This document shows, piece by piece, positions 46,542 to 58,868 of a stretch of DNA of 64,000 nucleotides (its first letter is position 1; each line of letters opens with the position of its first letter). The notes under the pieces were generated by a model. It worked only from the letters and a program-made list of their open reading frames with translations. It searched no databases and had not been told where the DNA came from. Both the position numbers and the translations under genes were made by a program. The DNA is from Holophagales bacterium (GTDB taxonomy: Bacteria; Acidobacteriota; Thermoanaerobaculia; Multivoradales; JAGPDF01), in NCBI GenBank assembly GCA_016699405.1, contig CP064972.1, forward strand, positions 3,689,501 to 3,753,500, read 5' to 3'.

Positions 46542-48643
46542 CGCAGCCCCACGCAGAGCGCCGAGCGCAGCAGTTCGCCGACGCTCCAGGCTTGCGCGAA
46601 CGCACCGCGCGGACGGTGCGGCGGCTCGGCGTCGAAGATCTCCGAAACCGAGCCGAGACAGGCCTCGTCCAGGTGGGTGGCGAAAGCGGAAAGCAACTCG
46701 CGCCCCTGGCGGCGCCCGGCGCTGCCGCGATAGCGCACGATCGCGTCGACATAGGCGCCGAGCAGGAAGCTCCACACGGTCCCCTGGTGATAGGCCCGAT
46801 CCCGCTCGGCCGGCCCACCCTCGTAGCGCCTGCAGTACCCGGGCTCGTCGGCGGCGAGGCTGCGCAAGCCGCGCGGCGTGAGCAGACGCTGCTCCACGGT
46901 CGCCAGCACCGCCGCCGCCTTCTCCCGCCCCAACAACGGATAGGGCAGCGAGAGAGCGTAGATCTGGTTCGGGCGACAGGATGGATCGCGGCCCTCCGCG
47001 GAGACGACATCGAAGAGCGCTCCGACGGAATCGTTCCAGAAGCGCTCCTCGAAGCGCCGCCTCACGACCGCGGCGAGCTGGCGCAGCATCGCGGCACGCT
47101 CGCGGCCGCCGAAGCGACGGTGGAACGCCGCGGTGATGCGCAGGGCGTTGTACCAGAGCGCCTCGATCTCGACCGGCATGCCGGAGCGCGGCGTCACCAC
47201 CTCCTCGCCGACCTTGGCGTCCATCCAGGTGAGCTGGACGCCGGGCGCGCCAGCCCTCAGCAGGCCGTCGCCGCCCACGCCGATGCCGTAGCGCGTGCCC
47301 CGACCATGCCAGGTCAGGACCTCTTCGAGACGCGGCAGAAGCTCGGTGCGGACGAACTCCGCATCGCCGGTCGCCCGGAAGTAGCGCTCGCCGGCGACGA
47401 ACAACCAGAGCGTGGCGTCGACGGTGTTGTACTCCGGCGCCTCTCCCTGCTCCGGGAAGCGGTTCGGCAACATCCCTTCGGAGAGGGCTCCGAGGAACGC
47501 ACGCAGAACCTCACGGGCCTCCCCGGCCCGCCCGGTCGCGAGGCAGAGCCCGGGCAGCGCGATCATCGCGTCCCGCCCCCAATCGGCGAACCAGGGATAG
47601 CCGGCGAGGAGGGTCGCTCCCCCGGCGTTCGCCCCCGAGCGTGCCACCATGAACTGATCTGCGGCGAGCACCAGCCGGCGCGCCAACGGATGCTCCACTC
47701 CGGCCCGCGCCACCAAGCCCTGGCGACGGGCGAGCTCGTCGGCCAACAGGCGCCGGGCGTCGCGTCCGGGGCGCTCCGCGGTGGAGATCACGACGCCCAC
47801 CGGTTGGCCGATCGCCAGCTGGACGGTGAAGACACCTGGCAGGTAGAGGTCTTCGCGAAAGTCGAATCCTCGCGCGCGCTCTTCGGCGTACTCGAAACGG
47901 TAGTACCAATCGCCGCCGGCGCGGAACTCCGCGCCCCCCACGTCGACGAACACCGCCGTCTCGGTAGCCCCCGAGGAGAAGCGCACGCAACCGGCCGACA
48001 CGCCGGAGGCGCGCCAGATCCGCCCGGGTTCGGCGGCGCCCAAGGAGTGGATCTCGCGGCCGGCAAAGAGCGGCCGCAGCTCGAGCGCGACCGCCGGAGT
48101 CTCGACCGGCGTGGAAGCCGCCTTGCCACCTTCGGCTCCTCGCGACAGGCCCTCCGACTCCAGAAGCTCGTAGAGCACGATCGTCGTGTTCTCGCCATGA
48201 ACGGCGGCGATCGTCTTGCGGAGCCGGAAACCCCCACCCGCGTACGTCCAGCGCGGAAGCTCCGCCCGCGTGAACTCCGCCAGGCTCTCGAACCCGCGCG
48301 GATGCACCACGCCGGGAAACTGGTTCGCGCCGAGCTCGATCCTGGCGCTCGCTCCTGCCCCGCCGAGGACCAGCGTCTCCTCGAGCTTCGAGAGCAGGAC
48401 GCGGCGATCGGCGGGAGGCCGAGTGGCGGCGACCAGCAGGCCATGGTAGCGACGGGTGTGCGCACCCGAGACCGTCGAGCTCGCCCAGCCGCCGAGACCG
48501 TTGGTCTCCAGCCACTCGAGAGCGGAAGCGCGCTCGAAGTCGGCGAGCTCGTCGGCAACGAAGCGCGAACCCGGAATGGAATTCGATTCCGCCGAGGCTT
48601 CGCGTCGCTCGCGCCCGCGCGTCGTTTCGGTTCCCGGCGCCAT
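46538..48643 (-). CDS. Glycogen debranching enzyme (amylo-alpha-1,6-glucosidase, GH133)
   Basis: 701 residues from ATG 48643 (GAGGAC just upstream). N-terminal domain with ALEWLETNGLGGWASSTV and GAHTRRYHGLLVA (about 43-75), typical of the archaeal/bacterial debranching family. The C-terminal (alpha/alpha)6 catalytic domain has YPWFADWGRDAMIALPGL and NTVDATLWLF, followed by HQGTVWSFLLGAYVDA. It removes alpha-1,6 branches from glycogen-like glucans in the cytosol. The stop overlaps the aquaporin start. Confidence 0.93.
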   Translation of the reverse strand: MAPGTETTRGRERREASAESNSIPGSRFVADELADFERASALEWLETNGLGGWASSTVSGAHTRRYHGLLVAATRPPADRRVLLSKLEETLVLGGAGASARIELGANQFPGVVHPRGFESLAEFTRAELPRWTYAGGGFRLRKTIAAVHGENTTIVLYELLESEGLSRGAEGGKAASTPVETPAVALELRPLFAGREIHSLGAAEPGRIWRASGVSAGCVRFSSGATETAVFVDVGGAEFRAGGDWYYRFEYAEERARGFDFREDLYLPGVFTVQLAIGQPVGVVISTAERPGRDARRLLADELARRQGLVARAGVEHPLARRLVLAADQFMVARSGANAGGATLLAGYPWFADWGRDAMIALPGLCLATGRAGEAREVLRAFLGALSEGMLPNRFPEQGEAPEYNTVDATLWLFVAGERYFRATGDAEFVRTELLPRLEEVLTWHGRGTRYGIGVGGDGLLRAGAPGVQLTWMDAKVGEEVVTPRSGMPVEIEALWYNALRITAAFHRRFGGRERAAMLRQLAAVVRRRFEERFWNDSVGALFDVVSAEGRDPSCRPNQIYALSLPYPLLGREKAAAVLATVEQRLLTPRGLRSLAADEPGYCRRYEGGPAERDRAYHQGTVWSFLLGAYVDAIVRYRGSAGRRQGRELLSAFATHLDEACLGSVSEIFDAEPPHRPRGAFAQAWSVGELLRSALCVGLR

Positions 48644-48729
48644 GTCGTCCTCGCTCGTCTGGCCTACGATGCGGCCCGTCGACGATCGGTTTCGACGCGA
48701 GGACCGCGGCGCGGGCGCGACCGCTCGGC

Positions 48730-51375
<2,646 letters not shown>

Positions 51376-51473
51376 GCTCTCTCCATTCTCTTCCTTCTCG
51401 CGGCGGCGCCGCGTTCGACTCACCGTTGGATGCCGGCCGGCGCCTCCGGTTTCCTGTCGCGACGATGCTGCCA

Positions 51474-51683
51474 CTATCTCACCGGCGCATCGAACGGTCC
51501 GGGCCGGAACCTGGCGGCCTTCTTTCGCACCCGGGCGGGCCAGGCGGCACACGCCTGGCGAGCATTGCGACGTTCGTCCTTCTCCAAGCGGTCGAAGGCC
51601 TTCCGCGTATGCTGGAAGTAGAGCTTGCCGTCGACGAAGTGGAAGATCGCCGGGGCGATCGGTCGGAGGCCTTGACGCGACAC
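51474..51683 (-). pseudogene. Remnant of a YHS-domain protein gene (C-terminal part only)
   Basis: About 70 codons in an open frame that ends at 51474. The pattern PIAPAIFHFVDGKLYFQHT, FDRLEKDERRNARQACAAWP matches the C-terminal half of YHS-domain (often seleno-) proteins, which continue after the GYCAYAVS motif. The N-terminal YHS core is missing: upstream in this frame (to 51803) there is unrelated sequence. The fragment fills most of the 439-base gap between the GH63 gene and the divergent SDR gene; nothing else is seen there. Confidence 0.6.
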
Positions 51684-51814
51684 GGGAATGGTTCTCCCGT
51701 GGATCTCGTTGCGGCTGGTTGGATGCCCGCCTGGCGAAGGCAGTTTCGACGAAACCGTGGCGATCGCTCCGCATCCAAGCGGGCAAAAGCGGTTTCCCTT
51801 CAAGGAGTGGTTCG

Positions 51815-52633
51815 ATGGCGATGCAGCGGATCGGAAGAGTTCTGGATGGACAGCGGGCGATCGTCACCGGCGCGAGCTCCGGCATCGGCGCGGCGATCGC
51901 GAAGGAGATGGGTCGCGCCGGCGCTCTGGTGGCGGTCAACTACGTGACCGGCCCGGAGGCGGCAACGGCGGTGGTCGACGAGATCGTGGCGATGGGCGGC
52001 CAGGCGTTCGCCGTGCGGGCCGACGTGTCGAACGAAGCCGACGTGCTCGCCATGTTCGAGGCCGTGCGCGCGCGGCTCGGCGGCCTCGACATCCTGGTCA
52101 ATAACGCCGGGCTCCAGAAGGACTCGGCCTTCCACCAGATGACGCTCGCGCAGTGGCAGAAGGTGATCGACGTCAACCTCACCGGCCAGTTCCTCTGCGC
52201 CCGTGAGGCCGCCAAGGAGTTCATCGCCCACGGCGTGGACGAGACGCGCTCCTCGGCCGCCGGCAAGATCCTCTGCATCTCGTCGGTCCACGACGTCATC
52301 CCCTGGGCCGGACACGCCAATTACGCGGCCTCGAAGGGCGGCGTGTCGATGCTCATGAAGACGATGGCGCAAGAGCTCGCGCCCTACCGGATCCGCGTCA
52401 ACTCGGTCTCGCCCGGCGCCATCAAGACGGCGATCAACCGCGACGCCTGGGCGACGCCGGAGAAGGAGCACGAGCTGCTCAAGTTCATTCCGTACGGTCG
52501 CGTCGGAGTGCCGGAGGACATCGCCCGCGTGGCCACCTGGCTCGCCAGTGACGAGGCGGACTACGTCAACGGCGCCACGCTCTACGTCGACGGCGGCATG
52601 GTGCTCTATCCCGAGTTCGGCCACGGCGGCTGA
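51815..52633 (+). CDS. Glucose 1-dehydrogenase-like short-chain dehydrogenase
   Basis: 272 residues from ATG 51815 (AAGGAG 8 bases upstream). Cofactor motif VTGASSGIGAAIAKEM (about 18-33), NNAGLQKDSAFHQM, ISSVHDVIPWAGHANYAASKGG with the Ser-Tyr-Lys active site, and SPGAIKTAINRDAW. These are typical of glucose 1-dehydrogenases of the SDR superfamily. Divergent from the GH63 gene; together with the GMC enzyme it suggests local oxidation of sugars released by the glycosidases. Confidence 0.88.
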   Translation: MAMQRIGRVLDGQRAIVTGASSGIGAAIAKEMGRAGALVAVNYVTGPEAATAVVDEIVAMGGQAFAVRADVSNEADVLAMFEAVRARLGGLDILVNNAGLQKDSAFHQMTLAQWQKVIDVNLTGQFLCAREAAKEFIAHGVDETRSSAAGKILCISSVHDVIPWAGHANYAASKGGVSMLMKTMAQELAPYRIRVNSVSPGAIKTAINRDAWATPEKEHELLKFIPYGRVGVPEDIARVATWLASDEADYVNGATLYVDGGMVLYPEFGHGG

Positions 52634-52720
52634 CCGCCCACGCCCAGACCCCGAAGCGATTCGCGCCGCCGGCCGGAGAGCCGAGCGCGACACGCATCCC
52701 GTCCCGCCGCGGAGACCGCC

Positions 52721-53734
52721 ATGCGACACCACGCCCGCATTCGCATTCACTATCCGCTCGGCGCGGATTCCGGCTTCCGACTCGTGCTGCGCTCGGCGCT
52801 CGACTGGGGTCGCGACCTCGAGCCGATCGACGCCGATCTCGCCGCCGGGCGCTTCGACTTCGACGTTGCGTTCGCGGACGAGTTCCTGTACTTCAAGCCG
52901 GTGCTGCGCGGCGCAGGGACGCTGCTCTGGGCCAAGGGCGACAACGAGCTCGCCCTCGGCGGGACCGAGGAATGGATCGGCGTCTGGCCCTACTTCCTCG
53001 ACGACGACACCTGCAGCGTCTGCAACGTCCACGAAGTGGGCAGGGCGCGCAGCTACGACGTGCGCGTCTTCTACCCGCCCGGCTACTCCGAGAACACGCT
53101 CGCCCGCTACCCGGTGCTCTACATGCAGGACGGCCAGAATCTCTTCTTCCCCGACGAGGCCTCCGGCGGCCAGCACTGGAAGGTCGAAGAGACGCTCGGC
53201 GTGCTGTCGTCGATGAACCTGATTCGCCAGGCGATCGTCGTCGGCATCTATCCGCGCGATCGCATGCACGACTACACGCAGCCGGGCTACGAGGAGTACG
53301 GTCGCTGGGTGGCCGAGGAGCTCAAGCCCTGGGTGGACCACGGCTACCGCACCCTCGCCGGCCCCGAGCAGAACGCCGTGCTCGGCTCGTCGCTCGGTGG
53401 CGTCGTCTCGTTCTATCTCGGGTGGCAGTACCCGGAGCTCTTCGGCCTGGTGGGGGCGATGTCGGCGACCTTCGGCTACCGCGACGATCTGCTCGAGCGC
53501 GTCGCCGCCGAGCCTCGTCGCACCCAGCGGCTCTATCTCGACACCGGCTGGCCGCGCGACAACTTCGAGGTCAATCGCAGCCTGCGCGCGCTGCTGCTGC
53601 GGCGAGGGTACGTCGAAGGCCGCGACCTCCTCTACCTCGCCTTTCCCGACGCCGCTCACAACGAGCGCGCGTGGGCGATGCGCGCCCACATCCCCTTCCA
53701 GTTCTTCTTCCGCTCGAGCCCGGAGCAGACCTGA
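52721..53734 (+). CDS. Alpha/beta-hydrolase-fold esterase (enterochelin esterase/EstD type)
   Basis: 337 residues. An N-terminal beta-rich part (about 1-120) precedes YPVLYMQDGQNLF and the nucleophile elbow NAVLGSSLGGVVSFYLG (Ser in GSSLGG, about residue 225). The catalytic His is probably in AHNERAWAMR near the end. Such esterases act on acetylated sugars or siderophore esters; specificity unknown. It lies 87 bases after the SDR gene on the same strand. Confidence 0.82.
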   Translation: MRHHARIRIHYPLGADSGFRLVLRSALDWGRDLEPIDADLAAGRFDFDVAFADEFLYFKPVLRGAGTLLWAKGDNELALGGTEEWIGVWPYFLDDDTCSVCNVHEVGRARSYDVRVFYPPGYSENTLARYPVLYMQDGQNLFFPDEASGGQHWKVEETLGVLSSMNLIRQAIVVGIYPRDRMHDYTQPGYEEYGRWVAEELKPWVDHGYRTLAGPEQNAVLGSSLGGVVSFYLGWQYPELFGLVGAMSATFGYRDDLLERVAAEPRRTQRLYLDTGWPRDNFEVNRSLRALLLRRGYVEGRDLLYLAFPDAAHNERAWAMRAHIPFQFFFRSSPEQT

Positions 53735-53837
53735 GTCGAGTCGCGTCCGGCGGCGGTGTGGTCGCCGGAGGTGACGTGCCGACGCGCTCGCGGTAGCCTC
53801 GCCGCTCGGCGAGCGTCGCAGCACGAGCGGAGGGCAC

Positions 53838-54257
53838 GTGGATCAGCCGCAGGCAGCCGGAAGACGAATCGTGGGACTGGCGCTCGTGTTGCTGGGCGGA
53901 GTGGCGTTCCTCGCCGGCGCCGCTGCCCACGCCCTCGCCGGCTGGCCGAGCTTCGCGACCACGCTCACCGCTCGCGGGATCGACCGCGAGACCTACGCCG
54001 GCCTTGCCGTCGGCTGGAATTTCGGCACCAGCGCGATGGCAACTTACGGCCTGCTCGTCCTCGGGGCCTGGAACGGCCTGCGACGGGGAGGCGACGGCCC
54101 CGCGCAGCTGATCACCGCGATCGGCGCGAGCTACTTCCTCTTCGGGGCTGCGGCGCTCGGCTATCGCTTCCCCCAGCTCCACTTCGCCGCCTTCATGCTG
54201 CAGGGCACGCTGCTCGTCGCCGGCGCCTGGCTGGCGCGGCCCGACTCGACCGCCTGA
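53838..54257 (+). CDS. Small integral membrane protein, function unknown
   Basis: 139 residues from GTG 53838 with GGAGG 6 bases upstream. Four predicted membrane helices: IVGLALVLLGGVAFLAGAA, the segment near MATYGLLVLGAW, ITAIGASYFLFGAAALGY and FAAFMLQGTLLVAGAWLA. No motif. Its stop lies inside a palindrome shared with the convergent EamA gene. Confidence 0.7.
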   Translation: MDQPQAAGRRIVGLALVLLGGVAFLAGAAAHALAGWPSFATTLTARGIDRETYAGLAVGWNFGTSAMATYGLLVLGAWNGLRRGGDGPAQLITAIGASYFLFGAAALGYRFPQLHFAAFMLQGTLLVAGAWLARPDSTA

Positions 54258-54267
54258 CGGTCAGGCG
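54251..54267. terminator. Palindrome over two convergent stop codons
   Basis: CGCCTGAC and GTCAGGCG flank one base and hold both stops: TGA at 54255-54257 on the plus strand and, on the minus strand, at 54263-54261. It could act as a bidirectional hairpin, though there is no T-run on either side. Confidence 0.35.
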
Positions 54268-55139
54268 AGCAGCAGGACCACGCCGCCGACCATCGTCGCC
54301 ACCGCGACGACGCGGTGGAGCGGCAGCGGCTCACCGAAGAACGCCCGCCCCCAGACGAGCGCCAGGGTCGCCCCGACACCGCGCTTCAGCGTCTCGACGA
54401 GGGCAACCGCCATGCTCTGGATCGCCATCAGCTGCACGGTGACCGTCACCGCCCCACAGAGCACCGTGGCCACGAGCAGTCCGAGGACGCCCGCCGGCAC
54501 CTTGAGCGTGGCGAGCTCCCGCCGCGCGGCAAGCATCGCCAGCGCCCCGGCGGCGACGCCGGCGTGCAGGACGAAGGCATGCAGGGTCGGTGCGGCATGG
54601 AGCAGCGCCCGTTTGTCGAGCAGCAGGGTCGCCGACCAGCACAGGGCGACGAAGGCCATCAACTGGCTCCCCCGCTCGCGCAAGGCCGCGCGAATCAGGG
54701 TCCGCGGCAGCAGCCCCTCCCCCGGCTGGAGGTTGATCGCCAGCGCCCCGACGACCACCAGGGCGATCCCCGCGACCTGCCGTCCACCGAGCGACTCGCC
54801 GAGCAGCAGCAGGGCGAGGACCGCGGTGAAGACCGGCGTGAGCGACAGGAGCGGCAGGGTGACCGACATCGGCGCGAGTTGCAGCGAGCGGAAGAACGCC
54901 AGGTTGGCGGCGACGTTGAGCGCCACCGAGGCGAGCCCCGGCAGCACGTAACCGCTGCCGATCCGCCAGTCGCCGACGAACGCCGTCCACGCGGCGAGCG
55001 GCAGGAGCGCCCCGAGGGTGATCAAGGCCACCAGCGGCAGCGCGGCGACACGACCGGTCAGCAGTTTGCGCAGCAGGTCGTAGGTCGACCACCCGAGCGC
55101 GGCAGCGAGCGAAAGAGCGAGGGCAGGGGTGACGAGCAT
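54261..55139 (-). CDS. EamA/DMT-family transporter
   Basis: 292 residues from ATG 55139. Ten predicted helices in two repeats of five (first about 5-140, second about 160-290), each ending in a conserved turn: PVFTAVLALLLLGESLGGRQ in the first half and LALVWGRAFFGEPLPLHRV in the second, as in EamA drug/metabolite exporters. Substrate unknown. A TTG four codons earlier (55151) is possible. A TAGGCT box ends 11 bases before the ATG. Divergent from the PilB-like gene. Confidence 0.87.
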   Translation of the reverse strand: MLVTPALALSLAAALGWSTYDLLRKLLTGRVAALPLVALITLGALLPLAAWTAFVGDWRIGSGYVLPGLASVALNVAANLAFFRSLQLAPMSVTLPLLSLTPVFTAVLALLLLGESLGGRQVAGIALVVVGALAINLQPGEGLLPRTLIRAALRERGSQLMAFVALCWSATLLLDKRALLHAAPTLHAFVLHAGVAAGALAMLAARRELATLKVPAGVLGLLVATVLCGAVTVTVQLMAIQSMAVALVETLKRGVGATLALVWGRAFFGEPLPLHRVVAVATMVGGVVLLLA

Positions 55140-55150
55140 GGCGGCGCGCA

Positions 55151-55156
55151 AGCCTA
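55151..55156 (-). promoter_or_regulatory. -10 box (TAGGCT) for the EamA transporter gene
   Basis: TAGGCT on the minus strand, 11 bases before ATG 55139 and without a Shine-Dalgarno sequence between. The alternative TTG start would lie inside the box, which favours the ATG. Confidence 0.35.
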
Positions 55157-55215
55157 TCAGCCGCCGAGCGTCGGACTGCTAGACTTCCGGCGAGTCGAAC
55201 TTCGACGAGGTGCCG

Positions 55216-56976
<1,761 letters not shown>

Positions 56977-57184
56977 CGACCGGCTCTCAGGTTCGAACCC
57001 GAGCCTCTCGCCACCGTCTCGCCAGCGGCTTCTCGGTCGCCGAGCCCCTCCGGGCCCCATCGCCACGTTCGTCAGGGCGCACGGCGTGCGCCCCAGCCTC
57101 ACCGCCCGATCAGGAAACGGCAGCGGTTCGGCGCTCTGTGGGCGCCTCCACGGAGGCCTCCCCGGGACCTCCGACCCGGACCTG

Positions 57185-57213
57185 TCGACGCCGGAGCACA
57201 CCGGAAGTAGAAT
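57185..57213 (+). promoter_or_regulatory. Likely promoter of the AbrB/PIN toxin-antitoxin pair
   Basis: TCGACG (57185-57190), 17-base spacer, TAGAAT (57208-57213). The -10 matches 5 of 6 and the -35 4 of 6. It predicts a start near 57220 and a leader of about 28 bases. Confidence 0.5.
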
Positions 57214-57250
57214 GTAAGGAGGAAAAGTAAGGCGAAGGAGACTTCCGGTG
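57199..57250. repeat. 10-base perfect inverted repeat flanking promoter and start of the AbrB/PIN operon
   Basis: CACCGGAAGT (57199-57208) and ACTTCCGGTG (57241-57250) are exact reverse complements, 32 bases apart. The left arm ends at the first base of the -10 box; the right arm covers the gap after the Shine-Dalgarno sequence and the GTG start. Probably two half-sites for the AbrB-type antitoxin. Confidence 0.65.
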
Positions 57251-57490
57251 ACCGTGACTCTCAGCTCGAAAGGACAGCTCACTCTCCCGGCCGCAGCGCG
57301 GAAGCGCCTCGGGCTGCGCGCCGGATCCCGGCTCGAGGTCGTCGTGACGGGCGAAGACCGAATGGAGATCGTGCGGCTCGGCGGCTCGCTTCGCGACCTC
57401 AAAGGCCTGTTGCCGAAACCACACAAGGTCCTCTCCCTCGCCGAGATCGACCGCGCCGTGGCCGAGGGCGCCCAGGGCAAGGCCAGGTGA
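57248..57490 (+). CDS. AbrB/SpoVT-type antitoxin
   Basis: 80 residues from GTG 57248 (GGAG 7 bases upstream). VTLSSKGQLTLPAAARKRLGL and RAGSRLEVVV form the swapped-hairpin DNA-binding fold seen in MazE/VapB/AbrB antitoxins. The C-terminal tail (about 50-80) probably wraps the toxin. The stop overlaps the toxin start (GTGA). Likely represses its own promoter through the inverted repeat at 57199-57250. Confidence 0.9.
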   Translation: MTVTLSSKGQLTLPAAARKRLGLRAGSRLEVVVTGEDRMEIVRLGGSLRDLKGLLPKPHKVLSLAEIDRAVAEGAQGKAR

Positions 57491-57888
57491 TCGCGCTCGA
57501 TACGAACGTCCTCGTGCGCTATCTGGTGCGCGACGACGCTCGCCAGACGCGCCTCGCCACCCAGGCGATCGAATCCTCTTGCACTCACGAGGACCCCGGA
57601 TTCGTTTCGCAGATCGTGCTCTGCGAGCTCGTCTGGGTGCTCGAGCGGGGCTACCGCTACCGCCGCTCCCAGATCGCCGCCGTCGTCCGTGGGCTGCTCT
57701 CCGCCGACGATCTGGCCATCGAACGCTCCGAGCTGGCGTGGCAGGCGCTCAACGATTTCGAAGCTGGCAGTGCCGACTTTTCTGACTACTCCCTTGGCCT
57801 CGCGGCCCGGGAGAGCGGCGCCGAGGCGACCCTGACTTTCGACCGCCGCGCCGCCAGCTCCCCGCTGTTCCACCTGTTGGACTCGTGA
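57487..57888 (+). CDS. PIN-domain toxin (VapC-like ribonuclease), AbrB-paired
   Basis: 133 residues from GTG 57487, overlapping the antitoxin stop. IALDTNVLVRYLVRDD holds the first catalytic Asp, QIVLCELVWVLERGY the Glu, and DFSDYSLGLAARESGAEATLTFD the later acidic residues, so it should be active. The sequence is not close to the other PIN toxin here (36731-37132), so the two pairs are not recent duplicates. Confidence 0.9.
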   Translation: MIALDTNVLVRYLVRDDARQTRLATQAIESSCTHEDPGFVSQIVLCELVWVLERGYRYRRSQIAAVVRGLLSADDLAIERSELAWQALNDFEAGSADFSDYSLGLAARESGAEATLTFDRRAASSPLFHLLDS

Positions 57889-57968
57889 GGCCCGGCAACT
57901 TCTGATGCGCCGCCGCGTAGAAAGCCCTGACACCTGCGGGCGAACGCATCTCTTCTGAGGGGGTAGCT

Positions 57969-58622
57969 GTGAGCGACATTCGACAATTCGGCGAGCACGC
58001 CGACGGGTACTCGGTCCCCGTGCTGAACGAGCGCGAGATCCGGGCCGCGGCAGGAATCCTCTTTCTCGCCACGTTCCTTTCGCTCCTGTTCATCCTCTTT
58101 CGCGGGAACTTCATCCCGATCAAATTCGTCATCTCGTTCTTCCTGGCCGACTTCCTCGTGCGCGTTTTCCTCAGCCCGCGCTTCTCGCCGACGCTGATCC
58201 TCGGGCGCCTGATCGTCGGCAACCAGACCCCGGAGTACGTGGCCGCCGCGCCCAAGCGCCTGGCCTGGATCATCGGGGTCGCCCTGTCGGCCACGATGTT
58301 CGTCCTGATGGTGCTGATGAACACCTACGGCCCGGTCAGCGGGATCATCTGTTTCGTCTGCCTGATCTTCCTCTTCTTCGAGTCCGCCTTCGGGATCTGC
58401 CTCGGCTGCAAGTTCTATCGGCTGGTCTACCGCGAGGCTCCGGTGCTCTGCCCCGGCGAGGTGTGCGAGGTGAAGGCGCGGCAGGCGATCCAGAAGACGT
58501 CGCTCGCCCAGGTGATCGTCCTCCTCGCCTCGATCGCGCTGATCGTGGCGGCGGCCGGCACCCTGACGACGACCTTTTCCGTCCAGCCCCATCCCCTGTT
58601 CGGAGCAGAAGCGAAGCCCTGA
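57969..58622 (+). CDS. DUF4395-family integral membrane protein
   Basis: 217 residues from GTG 57969 (GAGGGGG upstream). Cytoplasmic N-terminus, then PVLNEREIRAAAGILFLATFLSLLFILF, ISFFLADFLVRVFLSPRFSPTLILGR with the family D-x-x-x-R and SP motif, two central helices, and IVLLASIALIVAAAGTLTTT at the C-terminus: four or five helices in all. Cysteines occur as GICLGCKFY and LCPGEVCEV. DUF4395 proteins are often found near sulfur-transfer or thioredoxin-like genes, but none is next to this one. Confidence 0.85.
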   Translation: MSDIRQFGEHADGYSVPVLNEREIRAAAGILFLATFLSLLFILFRGNFIPIKFVISFFLADFLVRVFLSPRFSPTLILGRLIVGNQTPEYVAAAPKRLAWIIGVALSATMFVLMVLMNTYGPVSGIICFVCLIFLFFESAFGICLGCKFYRLVYREAPVLCPGEVCEVKARQAIQKTSLAQVIVLLASIALIVAAAGTLTTTFSVQPHPLFGAEAKP

Positions 58623-58868
58623 CGCGAGGTCCTGGCTCATCGCGGGCGGTGGATCCGACCCCCGCTTCCTCCCGGCTCGCGGAGGTCCCGGTCGACGTCA
58701 GGCGCCAGCCTTCGACCGGCTCGTCGTCGGAGCCGCCGAGCGCGGGCCGAGAGCGAGCCCGCTCCCGGCCGCTTCGAAGACATCGAGAGGCCCTCCCCTG
58801 GTGAGACTCCCTCGCTCACCCGAAGGCCCGAGAGATCCTGAGCTCGTGCCGCTTGCCGCCCGCGGCGC

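Noticed and set aside
45745..47010. Possible N-terminal extension of the GMC oxidoreductase
   Set aside because: The open frame continues far upstream, but homology begins at ATG 45744 and the extension overlaps the aquaporin and GH133 genes in another frame.
56977..57184. A hidden gene between the PilB/GspE gene and the AbrB antitoxin
   Set aside because: No frame shows a start with a Shine-Dalgarno sequence, or any recognisable motif; it looks like plain intergenic DNA.
58623..58868. A small gene between the DUF4395 and FtrD-like genes
   Set aside because: Short Arg/Ser/Pro-rich frames only, on both strands, with no motif; convergent intergenic sequence.
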